Source: Mytilus californianus (lineage: Eukaryota; Mollusca; Bivalvia; Mytilida; Mytilidae). Taken from it: a DNA stretch of 64,000 bases. A program made the translations under genes and the position numbers. This document shows, piece after piece, positions 22,436-35,025 of the stretch. Numbering within the stretch: position 1 is the stretch's first letter; each line of letters opens with the position of its first letter. Where the stretch lies: NCBI RefSeq assembly GCF_021869535.1, contig NW_026262734.1, forward strand, positions 96,725,285-96,789,284, written 5' to 3'. The notes below the pieces were generated by a model. The model saw nothing but the letters and a program-made list of their open reading frames with translations, ran no database searches and was not told where the DNA came from.

Positions 22436-23144
22436 AACTTGAGGTTCTAAAGAGCCTGTGTCACTCACCTGCATCTTCAACAATGGCCACTTTTTGGTAA
22501 AAATCCTGCTGATCATTTTTGCTATTCAAAGTTTCTATATATCTATTATAATTTTCAAGATCATAGGCAAAAATGCAAACGAAATTGTAAAAAATCATCA
22601 TTAAAGAGCAATAACTCCAATAATGAGTCCTTTGACGATTTCAGCCATTTGATATTTTCATAGGACTTGTCTTACTGATAATTTTCCTACTTAAAATTTC
22701 TATCTTTCTATTATTTAAAGTTTTCAAAATAATAAGCAAATATGAATAAAACGTGTAAATTTGACATTTGAGGGCAATGAGAAAATATCTGACAATTTTG
22801 ATGTATTGGACAGCAGGTAGATCTCAACATTTTGAATATTTCTGCCCCGGTCAGGTTTTCCTTTAATTTTCATTGTTGTTTTCAAGATAATAGACAAAAC
22901 TTGCATTTTACCCGTATTTTCTAATTTTAGCTATATTGGTTTGCAGGCGGGGTCTTTGTACAAATTTTTAATAAAACTTGATACCCCAATATTAAATGAT
23001 TGTGGCCAAGTTTGGGATAAATTTGGCACTCTAGATTTAGAGAATTTTTGCGTTTTTCCAAGATATTAGGAAAAAACGCAAAAATAAAAATTTGGTAAAA
23101 ATCTACATTCAAGGGCAATAACTCTAATAAGGAGTCATCTGACA
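22436..23144. repeat. Dispersed module family, left part, interrupted by a LINE
   Basis: Starts 'cttgaggttctaaagagcc' and contains 'gggcaataactctaataagg' and 'gtaaaaatc' blocks typical of the family. The matching right part is at 26481-26948, ending 'gccaggtgacctaaaaa'. Confidence 0.6.
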
Positions 23145-26100
23145 ATTTAACCTGGAACTTGAAAAAAGCAGATTGGAAAAAATGGAAAGAATCAACAAAA
23201 GAGAGATTCCAAAATTTTATATTTAATAGAGAGGAAAAGGTACAAGATTTGTATAACAGATTTGAAAAGGAAATTATGGAATGCATGGAAGAGACAATTC
23301 CAAAAATTGAGAAAAAAAAGTTCTTTGCTCATAGGCACCCGGTTTGGTGGGATGACGCCGTAAAAGATAGCAAAAAAAGCCTTAATCAAGCACAACGTAA
23401 ATTCAAAGTTAAAAGTACTCCGAATAATTTTGAAAATCTCAAACAAGCAGAAATTAATTTCAACAAAGTGAAGGATTTGGCTCAAGAGGAATGGGGAAAC
23501 AACCTAGCAGAAAAGCTTTCAAACGCATCTAATGTCAAAAAGGACAAATGGAGTGTATTTAGAAAAATGACAAAGAAGAAAAATAATAACATGGTACTTC
23601 CATTTGTTGATGGAAATGGAAACGTAACATTTAAAGAAGAAGAAAAATGTCAAGAACTAGAAACAACTTTCTTCAAAGGAAAACACTTAAATCCCATTTC
23701 CTTTAATGCAGAATTTTATACAGAAATAATGGACAAATATCATTCAATCTCAGAGGATGAAGAACAACATTTAGAGGATGTCAATGATATTAATATCAAC
23801 TTTGCCATAGAACAAGATGAGCTGGCTGGTGCAGTGTACAGACTAAAAAATGAAACTTGTCCAGGACCTGATAATTACTTTTCATTACTAATTATTAATG
23901 GAGATGATAATCTGTATAGCACTTTATTATATATAATGAACAAATCATGGGATGAAGGTTCCTTACCAAAATCATGGAAACAAGCAAATGTCAAGTTCAT
24001 CAAAAAAATTGGTAAACCAAACTATAATAATCCATCATCATATCGTCCAATTAGCTTAACAAGCATACTAGGTAAACTAATGGAGAGAATAGTAACATCA
24101 AGGTTAGAAGGTTATGTAGAGTCAAAATTTATATTAGATAAAGAACAAGAAGGTTTTCGACATTTCCGCTCCACCGACAATGCTTTATTATCATTTGTTC
24201 AAAACATCTTTAATGGATTTAATAAAGATGAAAGTACTATCGCATTAATGATTGACCTAGAAAAAGCCTATGATAGTGTTTGGAGAGAAGGACTTTTAAC
24301 AAAACTACATGGATATGGAATTAAAGGTAAAATCTGGAAATGGATAGAGAATTTTTTAAAAGACAGAGAAGTAAGATGTAATATAAACAAGCATCAGGGA
24401 CAATGGTTTAAAACTCAAATTGGGCTTCCACAAGGCTCAGTTATATCCCCCTTACTTTTCAACATCTTTATTATTGATATTTTTGCTAAAATTTCCTCTA
24501 ACAAATGTAAATTTGCTGATGATGGGACAAAGTGAAGGAGTTACAAAAAGATATTAACTCCATCCATGAATGGTCAACAAAATGGAGAATAAACCTCAGT
24601 ATAGAAAAACAGAATTTTGTGTATTTTCCAGAAATGGTATGACAAAGGAGGACATCAAGATAATGTTACAAGGAAAGGAATTAAAATACAATCCAAACCC
24701 CAAAATTTTAGGCCTTACTTTAGATGAAAAATGTGATTTCAATAAACACATAGACACTGTTGAGCAAAAAGCACAAAAGTCCTTAGGGATAATCAGAAAC
24801 ATCAAGGGAATAGCAAAGGTATCTACAAAAATTTTAATACAAATATATCAAAGTATAGTGCTGTCTACAATGTTATATGCTAGCAGTGTATGGCAAATCA
24901 ACAACAACACGCATATAAATAAATTAAATGCTATTCAAAGAAAAGGATTAGCCTTATGTCTCAACCAACCAACTACAGATAGTATAGAAGCCTTAGAAGT
25001 AGTAGCAGGAATACTTCCACTGGACCTTAAAAGAGAAGAAGCCGGTATAAGACAAATTGCAAAAATAAAATCATATAAAATCACTATCCCTATTAAACAA
25101 ATTTTTGAAAATTGGAAAAATATAAATGAACCTGAAAAAATAATCTCACCAATTGGAAGAATGGTATTACAGTCTGAAGACATGAAGAGGTCAACAGAGA
25201 TTGATTCTGATTGTATAGAGTCTCAATTTGAATTCCGAGGGTTAGCAGCCTCAAAATCACCACCAGAGTATTGGAAAAATCTCGGAAGTTCAAAGTCTAG
25301 ATCAGAGGAACAAGCATTTCAGGGAAAGACATCAACTAAAAAAGAATACAACATTAGCTTTCACTGATGGCTCCTGCAAAGGAAACCCAGGTCCATGCGG
25401 GGCTGGGGCAGCTATTTTAATATCAAACAGCACAGAACATGTGGAGTTAACACAGCCAGTTTCCAATAGAGGATCTATTTTATTAGGGAAATTAGTAGCT
25501 ATCAAGCTGGTAATAGATTTTCTAATAATTCCAAACAACAGAAAAAACACTGAATCCATCAAAATTTTCTCAGACAGCCAATCAGCAATTGGAATTTTAA
25601 CTTTAAATTGGAAATCAGATAATTACAGCAAAACTATTCATGATATTAAAATCGGTATATTGGCACTAAATTCTGAAGGAATCATTGTTTCCATTGAATG
25701 GACCTGGACACGCTGATATACAAGGTAATGAACTAGCAGACCAACTAGCTAAAAAAGCAGCACAGGAGGCAGAAAAAATACAAAGCATTCCAATTTTTAC
25801 AAAACAAGATATACAAAAAGGAGCAAAAGACAGTGTAATGTTAAAATGGCAAAACCGATGGGACACCATTGATAAAGGAAGAAGATATTATTCCTTTCAA
25901 CAAAATGTAAAAAATACAATTCCAAAAGACAAACCGTCAACTGAAATATATCGGATAACCACTAGTTTAAGAACAGGATATTGTAATTTAAACTCTTACA
26001 AATCAATGATATGCCCAGCACTCACTGACAAATGCAGCTGTGGACAAATAGAAACAGTTGACCATTATCTATTGTATTGTGAAAATTATGAGGAGGCTAG

Positions 26101-26480
26101 AGAGAAACTCCGCTCTGCACTCTACTTCATAACATCAAAACTAACACTTGAATCAGAAGTATTATTAGCAACAACAGAAAATGAAAATTACAAACATCAC
26201 ATAGAAGATATTCAACATTTGTTAGGGGTCTTTATTAAAGATACTGGAAGGTTCACAAAATAGATAGTTAAGGTTTTATAAGGGTTAATTATTTATTCAC
26301 TTTTTTTTTTTTTTTATTATTTAATTATTTATTTATTTATTTATTTTTCTCTGCAGTGCCACATCATAAATACAAATGTACTAATGAGTTTTATACAAAA
26401 GTGACATAAAATTACCAGAGTGATCGAAAGTACAGAGAGATTAAAGTGTCAAGTTGACACTTCTAAAGACTCTAAAGACT
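23145..26480 (+). mobile_element. 5'-truncated non-LTR retrotransposon (I/Nimb/Jockey-like) with RT and RNase H
   Basis: Begins in the endonuclease-RT linker (ADWKKWKESTKERF), so the endonuclease is missing. RT region: SYRPISLTSILGKLMERIV, DLEKAYDSVW, GLPQGSVISPLLFN and FADDG at 24511-24525. The thumb follows. RNase H: TDGSCKGNPGP about 25364, SDSQSAI about 25571, then GHADIQGNELADQLAKK about 25705. A C-terminal CSCGQIETVDHYLLYC knuckle lies near 26033. The end is T-rich with (TTTA)n, then 'ctaaagact' repeats. Breaks: a deletion with stop after FADDG (24533-24535) and frameshifts near 24610, 25360 and 25700. The usual AE-x-x-AI of RNase H reads GKLVAI, so the catalytic glutamate is lost. It is a dead copy inserted in a module repeat. 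Confidence 0.85.
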
Positions 26481-26948
26481 CGTATTGACTTATTTGTAGA
26501 TCTTGTCTTGCTGATCATTTTCGCTATAAAAGTTTCTCATTATCTTTTTTAGATTTCAAGATAATTGGCAAAATTGTAAAAAAAAATGTAATATTTATAG
26601 GCAATAACGCGGAGTCTCCTACAAGTCGCCAGACAGTTTTGACGCACATGGACAAAAGGTAGAGCACAACATTCTAAACATTTCTGACCATGTCAAAATT
26701 TTCTCTATTTACAGCAGTTTTTATAATAGAAAAAAACTTGCATTTTACTCCTATGTTCTATTTTTAACCAAGTCGGCCATCTTGGTTGGCAGGTGGGGTT
26801 ATCTGACACATTTTTAAACTTGAAACTAGATATTCCAATGATGAGTGGCCAGTAGCTTCAGAGGATTTTGGTAAAAGTTAACGGACGACAGTCATGACAG
26901 TGCCAGTGGACACCAAGTGATCAGAACGCTTGCCAGGTGACCTAAAAA
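26481..26948. repeat. Dispersed module family, right part
   Basis: Resumes after the LINE with 'attgacttatttgtagatc' and ends 'gacaccaagtgatcagaacg', then 'gccaggtgacctaaaaa', the 3' signature of the family. Confidence 0.6.
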
Positions 26949-27581
26949 CCTGAAAATGGTGAAATCGGGGGTGATTATGTTGATCATGTGGCGAGTGTGC
27001 AGTGGGGCGACTTGTGCTAACTTCCACCATTGTCCACGATGATCATCCTCCACAGAATGTAAAGTAGTTAAAATGAAACAACAAAAACATTAGTTCAAAT
27101 CGAAATGTGGATATAAACTGCACGACAACAAATTATTGACATAACAACAGATAACGTACATGCTGTTAACGTTCACAGGTATTTTTGGTCAGAAATTCTG
27201 GTCCACAGCACGAATTTCCCGCTTTCAGATACGCCATCAAAACTAGTGCACAAAAAAACTTGTCAATATAGGCGGGTCTCACTATTTTGAGACAAGTAGA
27301 GTCAAAAAGAGACAAGAAGAAAAAATATAGCGACAAGAAAAATGATTACTATCAAATCATATAAATTTAACAAAATGTCAATCACTTGCAGTTGTATTAT
27401 AAAGTTTCAATTTTTGCTGCTATTTAAACTATGAACCATCGAGTGGAAATAGTTGTCGATATCTTAAAATTATCTTAGCCATCCTTGTTTATCTCGGAGG
27501 TGGGGGCACTTCAATACTTAATTGGTAGGGATTGTCGCTTGGGTTCTGTTACCCCACCCTTTTCATATAATTTAGATTTTA
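26949..27581. other. No gene seen
   Basis: Intergenic. A short 'tctcactattttgagacaag' inverted motif lies near 27275. Nothing else is supported. Confidence 0.3.
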
Positions 27582-27874
27582 AGGGAGCAACAATTTAACT
27601 TCAAAAGGTGGGGGTAGAGGGGGGGGGGGGGGGGGGGGGGGGTTATGGTTTTTTCTGAGTCAGAATTTATTTTCATGCAAAGCATAAACATTTTTTTTTT
27701 ATTTTTTCAACGCTATCAATCAGATTATTTTTTTCAAAATTCAACTCTATAAGGTATGGATTCAGAATATTTTTTTTTATCATCTGCTTGACCACAATAT
27801 TTTTTTCCATCAAATTGGGGATCAGAATATTTTTTTATGAAAAAACCCCACCAACAGTCAAATAGTTGGGTGCT
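27582..27874. mobile_element. AT-rich MITE, 'GGGAACGACCAT' family, copy 2, with a 24-base G run
   Basis: Left end GGGAGCAACAATTTAACTTC and right end AAATAGTTGGGTGCT are imperfect inverted repeats. The internal motifs match copy 1. An uninterrupted G run occupies 27619-27642. Confidence 0.6.
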
Positions 27875-28015
27875 AAAATATATGAATATAAACCATAACC
27901 CAAAATATAAAAAAGAGTGAATAATGAAGGACCCCGCCCCACAGCCAAACCTTCATATTAAGACATATATGTAAGATTGAATCCATCTAGCTTCAAACTA
28001 TTGTGGCAATATTTA

Positions 28016-28216
28016 CAGCAAAATGCATTGAGTGTGTAGCTTTGGTTAGCTTGCTTGCTAGCTGAACCGTGAACTCATTATTAGGTAAGGTATACTACCC
28101 TCCTTTCGGAATAGTGTAGTCCTACAGACAGATAGATTGGTTATCTGTCGGACTAGCTAGCAAGCAAGCCTAACCAAATATATTACCTTTACCTACACAC
28201 TCAAGGCATTTTGCTG
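28016..28216. mobile_element. Long-hairpin MITE, family 'TTGAGTGTGTAGGT', copy 1
   Basis: CAGCAAAATGCATTGAGTG and its complement bound the element, with TA on each side (28014-28015, 28217-28218). The arms contain 'gcttgcttgctagct' left and 'agctagcaagcaagc' right, so almost the whole element can fold into one stem. Confidence 0.8.
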
Positions 28217-28594
28217 TAATAATGGGGGTAGAGGAAGGTATTTTAGGAATCAAAATAGCACGACTAACAGTCTGCTATAAATATAATGAGTCAGGACATA
28301 TTCAGTACTATTGTCCATTGAACAATTAGGGAAACGATTGAAAGCTGATTTAGAGGCCAATACTTCAGCTGTTAACATTTTAGAAAGGCCACATACCGAA
28401 AATTGCTGGTTTGATATCAGATCCACTTAGGAGAGTTCAGATAAAAGTACATTAAAATTGTCTTTTTGCTTTTTGCCAAATTGATGTTAAATTTCTTGTT
28501 GATACTTGATCACCAGTTTCTCTGATTTCTTTTGATACTTTTGAGAAATTAAAATCAAGTTCTCAGTTGATTAGCATAGATATTATAAGTGTTA

Positions 28595-28856
28595 CAGCCA
28601 AATGATTTGAGTGTGTAGGTTCAATCAACAATTTTGGTTACCTTGCTTGCTAGCTGAACCGTGAAATCATTATTAGGTTAGATATATTACCCTCTCTTCG
28701 GAGTAGTCTAGTCCTACAGACAGATAGATTCGTTATATGTCGGACTAGTCTACTTTTAAATGAGGGTAGTATACCTAACCTAATAATGACTTCACGGTTC
28801 AGCTAGCAAGCAAGCTAACCAAAGATTTTGTTTAAACATACACACTCAAGTTTTTG
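28595..28856. mobile_element. Long-hairpin MITE, same family, copy 2
   Basis: The arms pair over about 110 bp ('ttgcttgctagctgaaccg' left, 'cggttcagctagcaagcaa' right; 'cctaataatgacttcac' and complement). The outermost right end is diverged (TTTTTG before TA). The central region is shared with copy 1 ('cctacagacagatagatt'). Confidence 0.8.
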
Positions 28857-28999
28857 TAAAGCCAAATGCATTTTGAATATAGCAATAAGTCCTTCAATTA
28901 TTAGTTAAAAGAAGAGGATATTGTTGTTGATATAAAAGGGTCATCTGGGATCTTCGGAATGAATTTCTTTTGAACAAAAAGAAATTGATATTTAAATTA

Positions 29000-30230
29000 C
29001 AGCGCATTGACTTGAGTGTGTAGGTAACGGTAGTATTTTTGGTTACCTTGCCTGCTAGCTGAACCATGAAATCATTATTAGCTAAGGTACTACCATCCTT
29101 TGGGTGAGATCAATAGTTAAGCACCAACCAAAAGTATAGACATTATGATAAACATTGTGAAACCAGTTTTACAAGTCAATTTAAAAATATATTTTCAATC
29201 ATAATTTTAAATCTGGTGTCAATTATAATCTAATTCATAAGCATGTTGTAGGTGTGTTTGATTTGTCAATTCTATTTCAATCAATTACCTCTGTCATTCC
29301 TATCTAGATTATTTACATGTGTAATTTATACTGTAAGCAGTAGTTAACATTGATTTAATCAATTTAAAAAAAAATCTGTTTAAATCATGTATATAATAAG
29401 GATATTATTATTTTTGATTTTGATATGCGTGTAGGGCGGGTGGCTCGGGGATTGCTTCAGAAGGTGCATGTACAAATCTTCGAGATCCTCTCACTATGTA
29501 TTATTTTGTTTTGATAGATATGAACAATAGCTGGGCAATCGATAACGCCAGTGTATCTTAGTGAACAGTATCAAATATAATTCATATTTTTTTTATTCTA
29601 CCATCTTCTGCATGTTTGCAGTGAAGAACACAATGCACAACAAAGTTAGGGAATTACGAAAAGGAGCATTTGCAAAGATTAATCTGGCGTATTAGGGGTA
29701 AATGAACTTCCCCTTCAAATATAATTTCATCGAATATAAACAAAAATGATTACAATAGAAAAAGAAGGGGGCACTGGTCTTTAGAACTTTTTACTCTGTT
29801 GATAGGCAGTTGTAATAAAAGATTATATTGATGTATTCCCCACATACAAATTTCGTTATCTGTGTTGTGTGTCAGTCCATCATATATGTATAATTTATTT
29901 AAAATAAAATCATTCATATTCACATAGAAAAGAAACAAAGAAAAATGACAGAGGTAATTTATTGAAATAAAATTGACAAATCAAACACACCTACAACATG
30001 CTTGTGAATTAGTATATAATAGACACTTGATTCTAAATTTAGATTGTAAATATATATTTTTGAATTGACTTGTTTATTATATACTGTCTCTACTTTTGAT
30101 TAGTTCTCTGCTTAACTATTGACTCCGCCCCAAAAATAGTACTACCTTAGCTAACAATGAGTTCATGGTTCAGCTAGCAAGCAAGCTAACCAAAGATACT
30201 ATATTTACCTACACACTCAAGTCAATGTGT
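29000..30230. mobile_element. Long-hairpin element, same family, copy 3 with a 1 kb interior
   Basis: Outer arms share 'acttgagtgtgtaggta', 'ctagctgaacca' and 'cttagctaa' with copies 1 and 2. Pairing extends inward about 280 bp per side ('ggtgtgtttgatttgtcaat' left, 'attgacaaatcaaacacacc' right). The outermost right end is diverged or truncated. The interior has no transposase frame. It may be the longer parent of the short copies. Confidence 0.75.
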
Positions 30231-30460
30231 GGAAACAGTCATTGTTTAAGTATCAAAGGTCAGAGTATATTCCTTTATTTAAAGATAATTGTTCCCAGTG
30301 TTCAAATATTCAAATAGCTAGGCAAGTTTCAATTCCTGCAAATAGTGAAATGATTATTGAGGAAAACAAAATTTACCCAGCTATCATGAATTTGAATTCA
30401 AAACCAGTTAAACTGAAACAAGGTGAAAAGATTGCACACCTGCTGACGATTGAAAACTAG
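30227..30460 (+). pseudogene. Ty3/gypsy pol fragment, protease-to-RT linker
   Basis: An open frame of 77 codons ends in TAG. The segments RQVSIPANSEMIIEE and NLNSKPVKLKQGEKIAHLL resemble the region between protease and reverse transcriptase in Ty3/gypsy polyproteins, with the intervening part apparently deleted. It is upstream of, and in line with, the pol remnant at 32.3 kb, from which the satellite separates it. Gag, protease catalytic motif and LTRs are not visible. Confidence 0.6.
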
Positions 30461-30469
30461 ATGTGTCGG

Positions 30470-32240
30470 AACGACACGAATGGCACTGTCTCAAAAAGTT
30501 GAAAAATCTGCAATTTCAACAACACATGTGGACACAAACATGCATGGATAGTATCCAGCTCTCAAGACCAATACTAGTTTGATGAAAAATTTCCTTGATC
30601 AATGAGTAGTTAAATTTCAAACTATTAGCAAACAGGAAGTGGATGTACTGCAGATCTAACAAGATGTGTTGAAACGACATGAAAATCAGCATAGCGGAAC
30701 GAAACATAAACTTGATCTGTAACTCATCATGGTAGACTCACATATCAAAAATTTGCGCAAAATCTGAAAGCACATAGAAAAAAGTCTGTATAACTGTGAT
30801 TTTCAACAATTTTCAAAGTCCAAAACCCGTAATTTTGGCAAAAATTAGCAGAGCGGAACGAAACTTAAACTCGATCTGTAACACAGCATGGTTAACTCAC
30901 ATACCAAAAATCAGTCCAATATCTGAAGGCGTTTAGAAAAAAAGTCCGGATGTGATTTTCAACAATTTATCAAAGTCCAAACTCCGTAATTTCGGCAAAA
31001 ATTAGCAGAGCGGAACGAAACTTAAACTTGATCTGTAACTCATCATGGTTAATTCACATACCAAAAAATCAGCCCAATATCTGAATGCGTATAGAAAATA
31101 AATCCGTATAACTGTGATTTTCAACAATTTATCAAAGTCCAAAGCCCGTAATTTCGGCAAAAATTAGCAGAGCGGAACGAAACTTAAACTTGATCTGTAA
31201 CTCATCATGGTTGACTCACATACCAAAAATCAGCCCAATATCTGAAGGCGTTTAGAAAAAAAGTCCGTATAACTGTGATTTTCAACAATTTATCAAAGTC
31301 CAAAGCCCGTAATTTCGGCAAAAATTAGCAGAGCAGAACGAATCTTAAACTTGATCTGTAACTCATCATGATTAATTCACATACCAAAAAATCAGCCCAA
31401 TATCTGAATGCGTATAGAAAAAAAATATCCGTATAACTGTGATTTTCAACAATTTATCAAAGTCCAAAGCCCGTAATTTCGGCAAAAATTAGCAGAGCGG
31501 AACGAAACTTAAACTTGATCTGTTACTCATTATGGTTAACTCACATACCAAAAATCAGCCCAATATCTGAAGGCGTTTAGAAAAAAAGTCCGGATGTGAT
31601 TTTCAACAATTTATCAAAGTCCAAAGCCCGTAATTTCGGCAAAAATTAGCAGAGCGGAACGAAACTTAAACTTGATCTGTAACTCATCATGGTTGACTCA
31701 CATACCAAAAATCAGCCCAATATCTGAAGGCGTTTAGAAAAAAAGTCCGTATAACTGTGATTTTCAACAATTTATCAAAGTCCAAAGCCCGTAATTTCGG
31801 CAAAAATTAGCAGAGCAGAACGAATCTTAAACTTGATCTGTAACTCATCATGATTAATTCACATACCAAAAAATCAGCCCAATATCTGAATGCGTATAGA
31901 AAAAAAATATCCGTATAACTGTGATTTTCAACAATTTATCAAAGTCCAAAGCCCGTAATTTCGGCAAAAATTAGCAGAGCGGAACGAAACTTAAACTTGA
32001 TCTGTTACTCATTATGGTTAACTCACATACCAAAAATCAGCCCAATATCTGAAGGCGTTTAGAAAAAAAGTCTGTATAACTGTGATTTTCAACAATTTAT
32101 CAAAGTCCAAAGCCCGTAATTTCGGCAAACATTAGCAGAGCGGAACGAAACTTAAACTTGATCTGTAACTCATCATGGTTAACTTACATACCAAAATTCA
32201 GCCCAATATCTGAAAGCGTTTAGAAAAATAGTCCGTATAA
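30470..32240. repeat. About 160-bp tandem satellite, ten units, with higher-order structure
   Basis: The marker AGCAGAGCGGAACGAAAC (or near variants) recurs at 30688, 30847, 31004, 31166, 31327, 31491, 31648, 31809, 31973 and 32134, spacing 157-164. Units starting at 31166, 31327 and 31491 are repeated 482 bp later at 31648, 31809 and 31973, with the same private variants. Each unit contains 'ctgtaactcatcatggt' and 'gattttcaacaattt'. The array sits within a gypsy remnant. Confidence 0.9.
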
Positions 32241-32324
32241 TGGTTTGTTGCGGAATGACGGACAAGGGTAAAACTAAATGGCCCCGACAACTTCCATAAA
32301 AAAAGTTTAAATGATGATAATGAT

Positions 32325-34975
32325 GAGTCGAACGTAGATTCAAAATCTGATGACATATCAGAACAATTTAATACTTTACGAGATATTGACAAGCCCGAGC
32401 ATTTAAAACCAATGTTAGATAAAATATCATCAGACTAAAAAGATGAAGAAAAGCCAAAACTGTCTTCACTTATACATGCGTATAAAGATATATTTGTTGG
32501 TCCTGATGGTTATCTTGGGCGAACTGATAGAGTAAAATACTATATAGATAAACAAGCGATACAAACCTATAAAGATATCCGGCGAAGAGTACCTTTGAAA
32601 CAAAGAGATGTTCCTGAGGAAGAATTGAAAATAATGATTGACAAACATTTAATCGATCCCAGCTGTAGTTCATGGACATTGTGAATAAAAGGGATGGTTC
32701 TATTCGTTTCTGTGTGGACTTTAAAAACAGTAAAAGACGTCTATCCTTTACTTGAAAATTGATGACACTCTTGATATTGGCGGAAAGTGGTTTTCATGCG
32801 TTGATTTAGCCGACAATTATTTTCGGGGAAAGGCTGCTCAAAGAAGACAAACACAAAACTGCATTTTCGACACACAAAGGCTTGTATCAGTTTCTGGCAA
32901 TGCAGATTGGTTTATGAAACTATCCCGCTACATTTAGCCGACTCACGAATAACGTTTTAGATAGTTTACAATGACACCGCTGTCTTTGCTATCTAGATGA
33001 CGTCATAATCTATGGAAAAGATTTTGAAACATCTTTTGATAATTCGTCAACCGTATTTCAGTGTTTAAGAGAGGCAAATCTTAAACTGAAACCGAGTAAA
33101 TGATCATTTTTTTTTTCAAGCAGAGGTCAAATTTTAGGACATATTGTCTCTGCGGACTACATTACATGCGACCCTGAAAAGATTCAATCAGTTCAGAATT
33201 GGCATACTCCATCAAATGTCAAAGAATTGCGTAGTTTTTAATACTTCGCGGGTTATTACCGCTGTTTCATACCAGATTTTGCAACTATTGCTCATCCTTT
33301 GACACGACTTATCAAAAGAATAAATCATTTATTTAGGATGATAAATGTGAAATGGCATTTGAAACTAAAGGAATGCTTAACAACTGCACCGACACTATCG
33401 TTTCCAAGCCAAGATGACACTTACATACTAGATACCGATGCTAGTCAAACAGGAGTAGGAGCTATTCTTTCGCAAATTCACAATGGTGAAGAACATGTCA
33501 TCGCATATTCTAGCCGAACTTTAAACAGATCACAAAGACAATATATATTGTACTACAAAACGTGAACATTAATTATATGGTCAAATATTCCTGTTACGTA
33601 CAGATCATGCATCGCTCAAGTGGCTGACGAATTAAAAAAACCAGGAAGGTATGATTGTGAGATGGATTGTTATATCATAGACACATACGATATGGAAATT
33701 CAACACCGCAAGGGTTCTTTCCATAGCAACGCAGATGGCTTATCGCATATGCAAACGCATGAAAATGTCAAAACTATAAATCGTATTGATGACCTGACAT
33801 GCCTGAGTACCGCCAATGCCATGCCTCCTAATTAAGTGTTCAATCAGTTATCGACAATGACACAGAAACTGACGGTGACACTGATAGCGTCAGAGGTTGT
33901 CTTGCAACCAATTTAGCAATCAGACCGGTCAATGTCAATACGGATGAAATTAGTTTTGACTCAACATCAAACTGGTTCAGTTATTAGTCTAATTTGCAAT
34001 TAAAGCAAGAGAATGCCCAAAATATAAGCTTTATATTATAATCTGATGAAAAACCACAAAAGCCTGAAATTCCAAACAAAACAAAAGAAATAAATCCTTT
34101 ATGGGTTATGGGAATCCTTGACCCTTCATAATAATCTGTTATGTATTTTTTTTTTAAAAAGACAATCAGGGGCTTGTTTATCAATTTGGAGCTCCGGAAA
34201 AAGTTACGAAATTTCATTTTTCAACAGTTACATTATACAAAATTTTCAGCTCATTTTGGTAGAGACAAAACACTAGATCATATAAAGAAATGATTTTGTT
34301 GGCCTAATTTGTCAAATTCTATAAAAACATGGATACATAGTTGTGAAATTTGTGCTAAAGGGAAACCTGGACCAGGAAAAGGGAAATCACCTTTGAAATC
34401 CGGTGTCTTTACATATCATTTGTGCACACCGAATAGCTATTGACACCAAAGGTCCTTTAACGATAACTACAGGTGGCAATGAATACATAATGGTAGTGGA
34501 AGATTATTTCACTAAATGGACAAAATCTTATGCAATACCAAATCACCAAGCCCTGAAAGTAGCTGACAAACTTGTCACATAATTTATTTGTAGATTTGGC
34601 TGTCCATTCCAAATTCATACAGAATTTCAATCTGACCTGTTTGCCGCCATATGTAACAAACTAGGAATTGACAAAACGAAAACATGTCCATACAGACCTC
34701 AGTCTGACGGAATGGTTGAACGTTTCAATCAAACTTTACAATCGATTTTACGTTTATTTGTTAATGAACATAGAAACGATTAGGACGATCACATTCAATT
34801 CATTGATATGGTGTACTGAGCAACTCAACATGCACGCACAAAATGTTCTCCAAATCTTATGTCTGTACATTAATTAAGATGTCCAATTGGTGTTATGTTT
34901 GACTACCACATTGATATGAAAAAATGCCTTGTCCAATTGCATATGTTGAGTGGGTTCAAAAAGCTCTTAGAAATG
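32325..34975 (+). pseudogene. Ty3/gypsy pol remnant, copy A (RT, RNase H, integrase core)
   Basis: Domains in order, over several frames. RT start: GRTDRVKYYIDKQ and RRRVPLKQRD; DGSIRFCVDF near 32690; YLDDVI at 32990. RT-RNase H join: AGYYRCFIPDFATIAHPLTR. RNase H: LDTDASQTGVGAILSQ about 33430, then HRKGSFHSNADGLS. Integrase: CEICAKGKPG, then AIDTKGP about 34440, HTEFQSDLF about 34617, and DGMVERFNQTL about 34700. The second integrase acidic residue, normally HTD, is HTE. Many stops and frameshifts are shared with copy B, so the element was dead before duplication. No LTR was found. Confidence 0.85.
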
Positions 34976-35025
34976 CATTTCAGTTAGCACAAACACAATC
35001 TGGTTTAAGTAAACAAGAGTCTCTG

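Noticed and set aside
30470-32240. CRISPR-like array, because of regular spacing
   Set aside because: Units are head-to-tail copies over their whole length with no unique spacers, in a eukaryotic context.
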